From: Hamadaea flava
GTDB taxonomy: Bacteria > Actinomycetota > Actinomycetes > Mycobacteriales > Micromonosporaceae
Assembly (NCBI RefSeq): GCF_024172085.1
Contig: NZ_JAMZDZ010000001.1
Span: forward strand, 2,666,001 to 2,730,000
Reading direction: 5' to 3'
Length of the DNA: 64,000 bases
The position numbers and the translations under genes were made by a program. This document shows positions 32,606 through 41,125 of the stretch, piece by piece. The notes under the pieces were generated by a model. It was given only the letters and a program-made list of their open reading frames with translations, was not told where the DNA came from and did no database searches. How positions within the stretch are numbered: position 1 is the stretch's first letter; each line of letters opens with the position of its first letter.

Positions 32606-35350
32606 GTGGACGCGCTCGCGACGGTCCTGGTACGCCGCCTGAGCCGGGTCAGCCTGCCGGCCGGGAGTGCCGCGCCCGAGGACGCCGAGCCCTGGGTGTC
32701 CACTCTGGAAGCCGATCTGGCCGAGCGCGGCTGGCTCCTCGACGCCCGGCTGCGGGCGCGGTTCACCGAGCTGACCGCGCATACGCGGATGCTGTGGGCC
32801 GACTGGCTGCTCGCGCTGGCCGACGAATGGTCCGGCGCCGATCGGCGGCATCTTCCGCTGTACCGGCAGTTCCCGGACACTCCGGCCGAGCCGGCGGCGG
32901 TGTTCGTGAACCGGCTGCTGGCCGAGCTGTTCCAGGCCCCGGACGCGCCATGCGTCCTGTGTGGAGACTACGGTGACGTCAACCCGGTAAGCCCGTGTGG
33001 GCACCTCGTCTGCGCGACCTGTTTCGACCCGGCGGACTACACCGCCTGCGCGATCTGCGGCCGTCGCGGTGACGGCAGCTTCCTGAAGGTCGCCAAGCCG
33101 CGCCGGGCCGGACGGCCGAAGTCGGACCCGGTCCGGTGGAAGCGGCTCACGCTGGACGAGACGCCGAAGGCAACCGCCGTCCGCCTGCGCGACGACCTCG
33201 TCGTACGCCCAACCGCGCTCAGCGAGGCGGACGCGGCCGATCTGCGTACGCTCATCGAGGCGACGGCGCTGCGCAAGCTCGACTGGCTGCCCGACACGGT
33301 GCCGGCCCGGGAGACGCTCGCCCTCGTACTCGCCTGGGCGCTGCCGCCGGCCGCCCGCCTCTCGGCGTACCCGGAGATCCTGCGGCAGGCCGTGGCGCGG
33401 TGGACGACTGCCACCGATGCCGCGCGCTGCCTGTGGGCGTACTCGGGCGGCGACGCGGGCCTGATCGTCCCGCGACCGGAGCCGTCCGACGGCCCGGACG
33501 AGGGCTGGCGGCCGTGGCACGAGCCGAAGGTGACGGTCGCGGTTCCGCGCGTCAGTCCGCTGCCGCGCGCGATGCGCCGCGCGGTGCTCGCCTTCCTCGA
33601 CGGTCTCGACCTGCCCACGCTGGCCGAGGATCTGGCGCGGCACCGCACGGTCTGGAAGCGCCTCGCCGAGCGCCTGCACCCGTTCGAGCAGGCGGGTGCG
33701 CATCCCCGGGCAGCGGTGGCGTTCGCGGCACTGCGGCAGACCCGCACGCCGATCGACGGGCTGCTCGGCTTCGCCATCGCCGAGGCGGCCGCCGAGCATC
33801 CGGATCGCGTCGTGCCCACGTACCATCCGGGCGGCCTGGTCTCGGTGCGCGTGCGCACGTTCGCGTCGCTGGTCGAGGCGGCCGTCGCCGCCGACGACGT
33901 GGTGACGGCGACCGCGTTGCTCGCCGGGCGACCCGGCGACCTGTGGCGGCGGCTCGATCACCTGCTCCGGCTCGCGGCCGACGATCCGGACGCGACCGAA
34001 CTGGTCCTCGACACCGCGGTCCAGACGGCCGCGCGGGTGTCGCCCACCGTCCTGGCGGGAGCGTTCGCCGAGCTGCACGGTCGCGACGCGACGGTCGCGG
34101 TCCGGCTGGCCCAGGCTCAAGTCGCGGCGCGCGGCGAGGCTCGGCAGGTCGTCGTGCGCTACGAGCACGCGACGCCCGAGCTGCGTGGTCCGCTGCCGGG
34201 CACGCCGCGCCGGACCTTCTTTCCCAAGGGCGATGTGGTACGCACCTGGACCGAGCCGGAATACCGCAAGCGGCTGGCCGCGACCACGGTGACGCAGGTG
34301 CGTACCGCGGTGGACGTCGAGCTGACCCGCCGGGCAGCCGCCCAGGGACGCTTCGACGTCGCCGTGATCGACGCCGCGCTCGGTAGCGTACCGGCGCCGT
34401 CACGGGAACGGGCCGGCTCGGAGCAGCTCGCCGGCTGGCCGCGCGGCAGCTTCCGCGCCCTCGGCGACGCGGATGTGCTGCGGCTGTTCCTGCATTGGAT
34501 GGACGGCCCGACGTTCCGGGTCGACCTCGACCTCTCCTGCGCGTTCTACGACGCCGACTGGGAAGAGGTCGGCCACTGTGACTACACGCGACTGCGGTTC
34601 GGCAAGCGGGCCGCGATCCACTCGGGCGACCTCACGTCCGCCCCGCCGCCGGGCGGTGCGACGGAGTACCTCGATCTCGATCGCCCGGCGCTGCGCGCTG
34701 CCGGGGTGACCTGGGCGGTGCCCGTCGTGTTCAGCTACAACGACGTGCCGTTCGAGGCGTTGACCTCCGCGTTCGCCGGGTTCTCGCTGCCGCTGGACCG
34801 TAAGACGCAGTTCGACCCGGCCCGGGTGTTGCAGCGGTTCACCCTGCGCGGCAACGCCAAGGCGCTGCTGCCGATGATCCTGCAGGTGGAGACCGGCACG
34901 GTGATGTGGGCCGACGCCAGCCTCACCAGCCCTGGGTACGCCCACCGCATCGGCAACCGGGGTCCGCGCCTGGGCCGGGTGGCCGCCGATCTGTGGGAGC
35001 ACTTCGACAACGGCAAGCGTGCCAGTCTGCTGGATCTCGTCGCGTGGCACGCCGCTGCCCGGGCCGACCGGGTCCTGGTGGCGTACGCCGACGGCACGGC
35101 GGCCGAGGTGCCGACCGGCTCTGCCGAGGCGATCCGCGCCGCGGCCCTTCTCCCCGCCGGCTCGATGCGACCCGGGCCGCTGAGCGGCTGCCGGATCCTT
35201 GCCGCCGCCACCGGCCCCGACCGGCTGACGGCGTACGCCGGCCCGGACGCTGCGCCCGGTTCGGTCGCCGTGCTCGTCGACGGCATCGCCGGTCCACCAT
35301 GGACGGCGCTGGCCGCGGCCGACCTCGCCGCTCCCCTGGGTGCTCAGTAA
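32606..35350 (+). CDS. large RING-finger protein (MXAN_6230/SCO0854-type)
   Basis: A 914-residue soluble protein. A C3HC4 RING-like finger lies at about 116-154: CVLC, then CGH, then CATC and CAIC, with spacing compatible with a cross-brace. It is followed by a ~760-residue region without recognised catalytic motifs, ending in a beta-rich part. From memory this matches a bacterial family named after MXAN_6230/SCO0854 with unknown role. The start is placed at GTG 32606 (MDALATVL) after a GGGGGT stretch; ATG 32537 would add a 23-residue basic tail. A eukaryote-like RING in a bacterium suggests protein-protein assembly. Confidence 0.75.
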   Translation: MDALATVLVRRLSRVSLPAGSAAPEDAEPWVSTLEADLAERGWLLDARLRARFTELTAHTRMLWADWLLALADEWSGADRRHLPLYRQFPDTPAEPAAVFVNRLLAELFQAPDAPCVLCGDYGDVNPVSPCGHLVCATCFDPADYTACAICGRRGDGSFLKVAKPRRAGRPKSDPVRWKRLTLDETPKATAVRLRDDLVVRPTALSEADAADLRTLIEATALRKLDWLPDTVPARETLALVLAWALPPAARLSAYPEILRQAVARWTTATDAARCLWAYSGGDAGLIVPRPEPSDGPDEGWRPWHEPKVTVAVPRVSPLPRAMRRAVLAFLDGLDLPTLAEDLARHRTVWKRLAERLHPFEQAGAHPRAAVAFAALRQTRTPIDGLLGFAIAEAAAEHPDRVVPTYHPGGLVSVRVRTFASLVEAAVAADDVVTATALLAGRPGDLWRRLDHLLRLAADDPDATELVLDTAVQTAARVSPTVLAGAFAELHGRDATVAVRLAQAQVAARGEARQVVVRYEHATPELRGPLPGTPRRTFFPKGDVVRTWTEPEYRKRLAATTVTQVRTAVDVELTRRAAAQGRFDVAVIDAALGSVPAPSRERAGSEQLAGWPRGSFRALGDADVLRLFLHWMDGPTFRVDLDLSCAFYDADWEEVGHCDYTRLRFGKRAAIHSGDLTSAPPPGGATEYLDLDRPALRAAGVTWAVPVVFSYNDVPFEALTSAFAGFSLPLDRKTQFDPARVLQRFTLRGNAKALLPMILQVETGTVMWADASLTSPGYAHRIGNRGPRLGRVAADLWEHFDNGKRASLLDLVAWHAAARADRVLVAYADGTAAEVPTGSAEAIRAAALLPAGSMRPGPLSGCRILAAATGPDRLTAYAGPDAAPGSVAVLVDGIAGPPWTALAAADLAAPLGAQ

Positions 35351-35367
35351 GGATCGCTAACAGTCTA

Positions 35368-35396
35368 TTGACGCGCGTGTCACCGCATCGTAGCCT
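35368..35396 (+). promoter_or_regulatory. promoter of the GH64 glucanase gene
   Basis: TTGACG (35368-35373) and TAGCCT (35391-35396) separated by 17 bases. The first palindromic operator starts directly at the end of the -10 box. Confidence 0.75.
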
Positions 35397-35408
35397 GAGA
35401 GCGCTCTC
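35397..35408. promoter_or_regulatory. LacI-type operator 1 of the glucanase gene
   Basis: Perfect 12-bp palindrome GAGAGCGCTCTC, overlapping the predicted transcription start. It resembles the CebR/LacI-type sites with a central GAGCGCTC found before actinomycete glycoside hydrolase genes. Confidence 0.75.
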
Positions 35409-35438
35409 CCTCAGCGTCAGCCCTGGTACGCAGGAAGG

Positions 35439-35452
35439 TGAGAGCGCTCTCA
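35439..35452. promoter_or_regulatory. LacI-type operator 2 of the glucanase gene
   Basis: Perfect 14-bp palindrome TGAGAGCGCTCTCA in the leader, centred 43 bp (about four helical turns) after operator 1. Two in-phase sites suggest looping or tight repression. Confidence 0.75.
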
Positions 35453-35480
35453 GTCAATCGTCATGGATGGAGAGGGCTTC

Positions 35481-37472
35481 ATGCGTACCTGGACAAGGGT
35501 CGCCGGCGCACTCGCGGCGACCGCCCTGGCCGTTCCCCTGGCGCTGGCCGACGTGGCCACGCCCGCCCAGGCCATCGGACCCGACCTGCTCCCGGTCACG
35601 GTCACCAACAGCACCGGTCGCGGCGACGCCACCTACCTCTACGTCATCGGCGTGCAGCTGTCCTCCGGGCGGCTCGGCTACGTCAACTCCGGCGGCACGT
35701 TCACGGCGTGGAGTGGTGGGCAGATCCCGCCGAGCCCCGCCCCCGACGTGTCGATCGGCGGGCCGGGCAACGGCGGCAGCACCACGATCCGGTTTCCGCG
35801 CGGCTTCTCCGGCCGGGTGTACTTCTCCTTCGGGCAGAAGCTGCAGTTCTTCCTGACCCCGGACGGGCTCGTCCAGCCCGCACCATGGGCGGCCGGCGAC
35901 GCGAACCAGAACATCCTGTTCGACTGGAGCGAGTTCACCTACAACGACGCCGGGCTGTGGCTCAACAGCTCGCAGGTCGACATGTTCGCGGTGCCGCACG
36001 CGGTCACCGTGACGGGCGGCTCCGGCGTCACGAAGCGTACGGGTGACCTGGTCGCGAACGGGCGGGACGCGGTCATCAACGGCGTCCGCGGCCAGTCCGG
36101 CTGGGCCAACACCGTCTACACCCGTTCGGACGGGACCGTGCTGCGCGTCCTGTCCCCCGGCAAGGCCGCCGGGGCGGGCCTGTTCAGCGCGACCTATCTG
36201 GACGGCTACATCGCCTCCGCCTGGGGGGCGTACGCCTCGAAGACGCTGACCGTCGTCCCGTTCGCCGATCAGCCGAATACCAAGTACTTCGGGCGTACGA
36301 GCGGAACGGTGATGGCCTTCACCAACTCGTCGGGCGCTCAGGTGGCGTCGTTCAACCGCCCGTCCAGCGCCGACGTGTGGGGCTGCGCCGGGAACCTCAA
36401 CGCTCCCAACGATCTGGTCGTCGGCCCCATCGCGCGTACGCTGTGCGCCGCGCTCAACCGGGGCACGCTCGGCACGATCGACACCCAGCCGAGCACCAAC
36501 GCGGCGCAGTTCTACCAGAACAGCCCGACCAACCAGTACGCCAAGATCATTCACGCGAACATGACCGACGGCAAGGCGTACGCGTTCCCGTTCGACGACG
36601 TCGGCAACTTCGAGTCCCTGGTCAACGACGGCGATCCCCGGTCGGCGAGCATCATCCTGAGCCCGTTCACCGGTGGCGGCGGCGGCGGAACGATTCCGGC
36701 GGGGTCGGGGACGATCTCTGGTCCGGGTGGCAAGTGTGTGGACGTGGCCGGTGACGACGTCGGGGTGAACGCGGCGGCGGTGCAGCTGTGGGATTGTCAG
36801 GCGGCGGCGGTGGATCAGCATTGGCGGCATAACGCGGATCTGTCGTTGTCGACGTTGGGCCGGTGTCTGGACATCGTGGGCAACGGCACGGGGCAGGGTA
36901 CGCAGGTGCAGTTGTGGGATTGCAACGGTGTGGGCGGGCAGAAGTGGGTGCAGCAGGCTGACGGGTCGTTGCGCAATCCGCAGTCGGGCCGGTGTTTGGA
37001 CTCGCCCAGTGGTGCCACGGCGAACGGGACTCGGTTGCAGATCTGGGACTGCAACGGCAGCGGCGCGCAGAAGTTCACGGCTAATGGTGGTGGTCCGATT
37101 GTGGGGCCGGGTGGCAAGTGTGTGGATGTGGCCGGTGACGACGTCGGGGTGAACAACACGGCGGTGCAGTTGTGGGACTGTCAGGCGTACGCGGTGGATC
37201 AGCATTGGCTGCGGTTGTCGAGTGGTTCGTTGCGGACGTTGGGCCGGTGTCTGGATGTGGTGGCCGGTGGCACGGGCAACGGGGCACTAATCCAGTTGTA
37301 TGACTGCAACGGGACGGGGGCGCAGATCTGGCAGCAGCAGGCCGACGGGTCGCTGAAGAACCCGCAGTCGGGCCGCTGTCTCGACTCGCCCAGCGGTAAC
37401 ACCGCCGACGGGACCCGGTTGCAGATCTGGGACTGCAACGGCAGCGGCGCACAGAAATTCGCCCTGTCCTAA
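35481..37472 (+). CDS. secreted GH64 beta-1,3-glucanase with two ricin-type lectin domains
   Basis: A 663-residue exported protein: signal peptide (to about 31), GH64 domain (about 35-390), Gly-rich linker, then two ricin-B/CBM13 beta-trefoil domains (about 412-535 and 537-663) with repeated QLWDC and QIWDC motifs. In the GH64 part Glu151 (WSEFTYND) and Asp167 (SQVDMF) are 16 residues apart, as are the catalytic pair in laminaripentaose-producing glucanases. It should cut beta-1,3-glucan such as fungal wall polymer. ATG 35481 follows GGAGAGGG. Two LacI-type operators predict sugar induction. The lectin region uses far more T-ending codons than the rest of the gene. Confidence 0.9.
   Translation: MRTWTRVAGALAATALAVPLALADVATPAQAIGPDLLPVTVTNSTGRGDATYLYVIGVQLSSGRLGYVNSGGTFTAWSGGQIPPSPAPDVSIGGPGNGGSTTIRFPRGFSGRVYFSFGQKLQFFLTPDGLVQPAPWAAGDANQNILFDWSEFTYNDAGLWLNSSQVDMFAVPHAVTVTGGSGVTKRTGDLVANGRDAVINGVRGQSGWANTVYTRSDGTVLRVLSPGKAAGAGLFSATYLDGYIASAWGAYASKTLTVVPFADQPNTKYFGRTSGTVMAFTNSSGAQVASFNRPSSADVWGCAGNLNAPNDLVVGPIARTLCAALNRGTLGTIDTQPSTNAAQFYQNSPTNQYAKIIHANMTDGKAYAFPFDDVGNFESLVNDGDPRSASIILSPFTGGGGGGTIPAGSGTISGPGGKCVDVAGDDVGVNAAAVQLWDCQAAAVDQHWRHNADLSLSTLGRCLDIVGNGTGQGTQVQLWDCNGVGGQKWVQQADGSLRNPQSGRCLDSPSGATANGTRLQIWDCNGSGAQKFTANGGGPIVGPGGKCVDVAGDDVGVNNTAVQLWDCQAYAVDQHWLRLSSGSLRTLGRCLDVVAGGTGNGALIQLYDCNGTGAQIWQQQADGSLKNPQSGRCLDSPSGNTADGTRLQIWDCNGSGAQKFALS
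36712..37470. repeat. duplicated lectin-domain coding segment
   Basis: Two copies of about 375 bp encode near-identical trefoils; both begin with GGTGGCAAGTGTGTGGA and contain GTGACGACGTCGGGGTGAAC. High nucleotide identity and codon use unlike the flanks indicate recent duplication of an acquired module. Confidence 0.7.
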
Positions 37473-37516
37473 GGCTTTCTCCTCCACCTACGCCGACCCC
37501 GCCCACGCGGACCGCA

Positions 37517-37575
37517 CTGGATCAGGGATCTCGGTCGAATCATGGGTCAAGATTCGACACGGATCCCTGATCCAG
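37517..37575. terminator. long intergenic palindrome, probable terminator of the glucanase gene
   Basis: CTGGATCAGGGATC (37517-37530) and its perfect reverse complement (37562-37575), with further partial pairing of TCGAATC and GATTCGA inside. It lies 44 bases after the glucanase stop. Confidence 0.6.
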
Positions 37576-37615
37576 CGCTAAACAGCCAGCGCTAAACAGC
37601 CAGCGCCAAAACAGC
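37573..37615. repeat. three 14-15-bp tandem repeats
   Basis: CAGCGCTAAACAGC occurs twice exactly (37573-37586, 37587-37600), then once as CAGCGCCAAAACAGC (37601-37615), directly following the palindrome and just before the ribosome site of the next gene. Confidence 0.75.
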
Positions 37616-37650
37616 TGGCGCGATCTTCGATCTCCCCCGGGAGGGTCACC

Positions 37651-40398
37651 ATGACCAGACTCCTTCGCATGGGCTCGGCCCTGATCCTCGCCGCAGCCAC
37701 CGTCCTCATCGGAGCGACGCCGGCGCACAGCGCGTACGTGCCCAAGACCCCGCCGCTCAGCACGCCCTGGACCAGCCAGGTGTCGCTGACCAACCCGCTG
37801 CCGGAGTACCCGCGGCCCCAGCTCACCCGGTCCGACTGGCAGAGCCTCAACGGTCAGTGGCAGTTCGCCCACGCGACCGGGCTGACCAACCCGCCCGTCG
37901 GGCAGACCCTGGGCGAGACGATCCTCGTGCCGTATCCGGTGGAGTCGGCGCTGTCGGGGATCATGCGGCACGAGAACCACATGTGGTACCGGCGTACCTT
38001 CACCGTGCCGTCGGGCTGGTCGGGCCGCCGCGTCCAGCTCAACTTCGGTGCGGTCACCTGGCAGGCCGCGATCTGGGTGAACGGCCAGTCGGTCGGCGGC
38101 CACACCGGCGGATACGAGTCCTTCAGCGTCGACGTCACCACCGCCCTCAACGGCGGGACCAATGAGATCATCGTCGGGGTCTACTCCCCCGTCGACGCGG
38201 CCGGCATACCGCTGGGCAAGCAGCGGCTGAGCCCGAGCGGGATCTTCTACACCGCCGCCTCCGGCATCTGGCAGAGCGTCTGGCTGGAGCCGACCGTCGC
38301 CGCCCACGTCACCAGGCTCGACACCACGCCTGACATCGTCGCCGGGCAGCTGGATCTGGTGGTGCAGACGGGCGGCGGGACGGCGCAGGGCGTACTGGCC
38401 GAGGTGCTCAGCGGCGGCGCATTCGTCGGCAGCGCCACCGGTTCGCCCGGCGCGCACCTGCGGGTCACCATCCCGAACGCCCGGCTGTGGAGTCCGGACG
38501 ATCCGTTCCTCTACGACCTGCGCGTCACCCTCACCGGCACGGGTGGCGGTGACGTCGTCGGCGGCTACTTCGGGATGCGCTCGATCGCGAAGGCCGTCGT
38601 CAACGGCTTCCTGCGGCCGGTGCTCAACGGGCGGTTCGTGTTCCAGATCGGCACCCTCGACCAGGGCTACTGGCCCGACGGGAGCTACACCGCCCCGACG
38701 GACGCCGCGCTGGCCTTCGACCTTCAGCAGCAGAAGAACCTCGGGTTCAACACCGTCCGCAAACACATCAAGGTCGAACCCGCGCGGTGGTACTACTGGG
38801 CCGACCGCCTCGGGCTGATGGTGTGGCAGGACATGCCGTCGATGCGTACCGGGGTGACGCCGTCCACGTCGGACCGCACGAACTTCGAGAGCGAACTGCA
38901 CCGCATGGTGGACCAGCTGCGCGGGATCACCTCGATCGTCCAGTGGCAGCCGTTCAACGAGGGCTGGGGCGAGTACGACCCGGCGCGCATCGCCGACCTG
39001 GTCAAGAGCTGGGATCCGACGCGGCTGGTGGACAACAACTCCGGCTCCAACTGTTGCGGCTTCGACGGCGGCAACGGCGACGCGATCGACGACCACATCT
39101 ACGTCGGGCCGGGCCAGACCCAGCTGCCCAGCGTCACCCGGGTCGCCGAACTCGGCGAGTTCGGCGGCCTCGGGCTGATCGTGCCGGGCCACGAGTGGCA
39201 GGCCGGCGCCGGGTTCAGCTACGAGATGGAGCCCGACTCGGCCACGCTCACCAAGCGGTACGCCGAGGTCACCGACACGCTCCAGGGACTGATCTTCGCC
39301 CGGGGCCTGTCGGCGTCGATCTACACCGAGCCGACCGACGTGGAGAACGAGCGCAACGGGTTCTACACCTACGACCGGCAGGTCCTGAAGATGGACGCCG
39401 CCCAGGTACGCGCGGCGAACCTGGCGGTGCAGGCGGCGGCCGGCGGGCTACGGCTCAACACGCTGGTGTCCCTCGGCGCGACGACGTCCTGCTGCACGAC
39501 CCGCTATCTGCGGCAGAACCCGCTCGGCGTGACGGTTCCGGTGACCAGCGGCAGTGGCGACGTCACCAAGCAGGACACCACATTCCGGCTGCGAGCCGGG
39601 CTGGCCGACGCCGCGTGCTACTCCTTCGAGTCCCGTAACTACCCGGGGCAGTACCTGCGGCACTCGGCGTACCGGGTGCAGCGGGCGGTCAACGACGGCT
39701 CGTCGCTGTTCGCGCAGGACGCCACGTTCTGCGTGCGTACCGGGCACACGGCTCAGGGGGTGTCGTTCGAGTCGAAGAACTTCCCCGGCCGGTTCCTGCG
39801 GCACATCGACTCCGAGGTCTACATCGCCGCGAACGGCGGCCCGAACAGCTTCGACAACGCGGCGTCGTGGGCGGCCGACACCACCTGGCAGGTCGCCGCG
39901 CCCTGGTGGCGCAGCGGCGCATCGCTCGCCACCGACCAGGCCGTCTCGCTGCAGGTCGTCACGGCCTGCTGCACCAACCGCTATCTGCGGCACTACAACG
40001 GTCTCGGCTACACCGAGGTGGTGACGTCGGCCGGCGACGCGACGCTCAAGGCGGACGCGACCTTCGTCGTACGCCACGGCCTTGCCGATTCGAGCTGCTA
40101 CTCGTTCGAGTCGCGTAACTTCCCGGGCCAATACCTGCGGCACGCGCAGTTCCGCGTACGCAAGGACGCCAACGACGGCACGGCGACGTTCGCCCAGGAC
40201 GCCACCTTCTGTGCCCAGCCGGGCCGGCTCGCCGGCTCCGACGTGACGCTGACCTCCTACAACATCGCCACCCGGGCGATCCGGCACTACGCCTCGGAGG
40301 TGTGGATCGCCGCCGAGGGCGGACCCAATTCGCCGTACGACGCCGCGGGCAGCTATGCCGCCGACGTCACCTGGCATCCGGCGGCGGCCTGGGGCTGA
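37651..40398 (+). CDS. secreted GH2 glycosidase with two AbfB (CBM42-like) domains
   Basis: A 915-residue exported enzyme: signal peptide (to about 28), GH2 sugar-binding, sandwich and TIM-barrel domains (about 45-590) with KHIKVEPARWYY, acid/base Glu in QPFNEGWGEYD and candidate nucleophile in LGEFGG. Then two AbfB arabinose-binding domains (about 605-750 and 770-915), each with CC(T)xRYLR, FESRNxPGQYLRH and a ..IAAxGGPNS ending. It likely trims arabinose-bearing plant polymers. ATG 37651 follows GGGAGGG. Its catalytic part is clearly related to the cytoplasmic GH2 at 8026-9783. Confidence 0.9.
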   Translation: MTRLLRMGSALILAAATVLIGATPAHSAYVPKTPPLSTPWTSQVSLTNPLPEYPRPQLTRSDWQSLNGQWQFAHATGLTNPPVGQTLGETILVPYPVESALSGIMRHENHMWYRRTFTVPSGWSGRRVQLNFGAVTWQAAIWVNGQSVGGHTGGYESFSVDVTTALNGGTNEIIVGVYSPVDAAGIPLGKQRLSPSGIFYTAASGIWQSVWLEPTVAAHVTRLDTTPDIVAGQLDLVVQTGGGTAQGVLAEVLSGGAFVGSATGSPGAHLRVTIPNARLWSPDDPFLYDLRVTLTGTGGGDVVGGYFGMRSIAKAVVNGFLRPVLNGRFVFQIGTLDQGYWPDGSYTAPTDAALAFDLQQQKNLGFNTVRKHIKVEPARWYYWADRLGLMVWQDMPSMRTGVTPSTSDRTNFESELHRMVDQLRGITSIVQWQPFNEGWGEYDPARIADLVKSWDPTRLVDNNSGSNCCGFDGGNGDAIDDHIYVGPGQTQLPSVTRVAELGEFGGLGLIVPGHEWQAGAGFSYEMEPDSATLTKRYAEVTDTLQGLIFARGLSASIYTEPTDVENERNGFYTYDRQVLKMDAAQVRAANLAVQAAAGGLRLNTLVSLGATTSCCTTRYLRQNPLGVTVPVTSGSGDVTKQDTTFRLRAGLADAACYSFESRNYPGQYLRHSAYRVQRAVNDGSSLFAQDATFCVRTGHTAQGVSFESKNFPGRFLRHIDSEVYIAANGGPNSFDNAASWAADTTWQVAAPWWRSGASLATDQAVSLQVVTACCTNRYLRHYNGLGYTEVVTSAGDATLKADATFVVRHGLADSSCYSFESRNFPGQYLRHAQFRVRKDANDGTATFAQDATFCAQPGRLAGSDVTLTSYNIATRAIRHYASEVWIAAEGGPNSPYDAAGSYAADVTWHPAAAWG

Positions 40399-40422
40399 CC
40401 TTCTCCCCCGACAGACGGTCTC

Positions 40423-40795
40423 CTACTGACGCGGCCGGGCGACAGCGACGTCGTCCGGCCGCCGTCCGGCGAACTCGGCCCGGTATCGCGTCGGCGTGGT
40501 CCCCAGCGCGGCGGCGAAGTGCTCGCGCAGGCGGGTCGGCGTACCGAAGCCGGATCGGGCCGCCACCACGTCCACCCCCAGGCCGGTCGATTCCAGCAGG
40601 TGCCGGGCACGGTCGAGGCGCTGGGTGACCAGCCATCGGTGCACGGTCGTGCCGGTACGCGCCCGGAACATCCGGGTGAAGGTGCTGCGACTCATGTGCG
40701 CCTGCGCGGCCAGCTGATCGATGCCGAGCGGACCGTCCAGATGGGACTGCGCCCAGGTCAGCGCGGCGGTCAGCGGGTCCTCGCCGGGATGCGGC
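40423..40795 (-). pseudogene. truncated GlxA-type AraC regulator (C-terminal DNA-binding domain only)
   Basis: Minus-strand sequence from HPGEDPLTAALTWAQSHLDG to the stop encodes an AraC double helix-turn-helix (AHMSRSTFTRMFRARTGTTV, ARSGFGTPTRLREHF). The ~200-residue DJ-1-like sensor domain expected upstream is absent; instead the reading frame runs antisense through an isochorismatase fragment. Both genes lose homology at about 40795, which marks a deletion joint. Confidence 0.75.
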
Positions 40796-41047
40796 GAACT
40801 CGTCGACGCGGCCGGGCATCGGGACGTGGTGATCGCCGGGTTCATGACCCACATGTGCGTCACGTTCACCGCGGAAGGCGCGTTTCTGCGCGGCAACGCA
40901 CCCACCGTCGTCGCCGACGCCTGCGCCACCCGGCCGCTGCCCTCGGCCACCGGTCCGACGACCGCCGCCGAGCAGCATCGCGTCGCGCTGGCGACCATCG
41001 GCGACCTGTACGCCGTCGTCGTCCCCACCGCGGCCGACCTGCGCTGA
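40796..41047 (+). pseudogene. truncated isochorismatase-family hydrolase (C-terminal half)
   Basis: 83 codons from ELVDAAGHRDVVIAGFMTHM to TGA at 41045-41047 match the C-terminal half of isochorismatase-like cysteine hydrolases, including the catalytic Cys of THMCVTFTA and ADACATRPLP. The N-terminal half with the Asp and Lys is missing, and no start signal precedes it. It lies head-to-head with the truncated AraC gene. Confidence 0.75.
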
Positions 41048-41081
41048 CGGCCGTGGGCAAATATTTCTGCGATCCCGGCGG

Positions 41082-41106
41082 CAATAGGAACGAACTGTTC
41101 CTAATG
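41082..41106. promoter_or_regulatory. inverted-repeat operator before the NmrA-like gene
   Basis: CAATAGGAAC (41082-41091) and GTTCCTAATG (41097-41106) are inverted copies with 9 of 10 matches around GAACT. It ends 7 bases before the -10 box, so a repressor there would block transcription. Confidence 0.65.
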
Positions 41107-41112
41107 GCCTTC

Positions 41113-41118
41113 TAGCTT
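41113..41118 (+). promoter_or_regulatory. -10 element of leaderless NmrA-like gene
   Basis: TAGCTT ends 7 bases before ATG 41126. Confidence 0.5.
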
Positions 41119-41125
41119 TATCGGC

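Noticed and set aside
37573-37615. Possible CRISPR array
   Set aside because: Only three 14-15-bp units directly abutting with no spacers and no cas genes; a simple tandem repeat.
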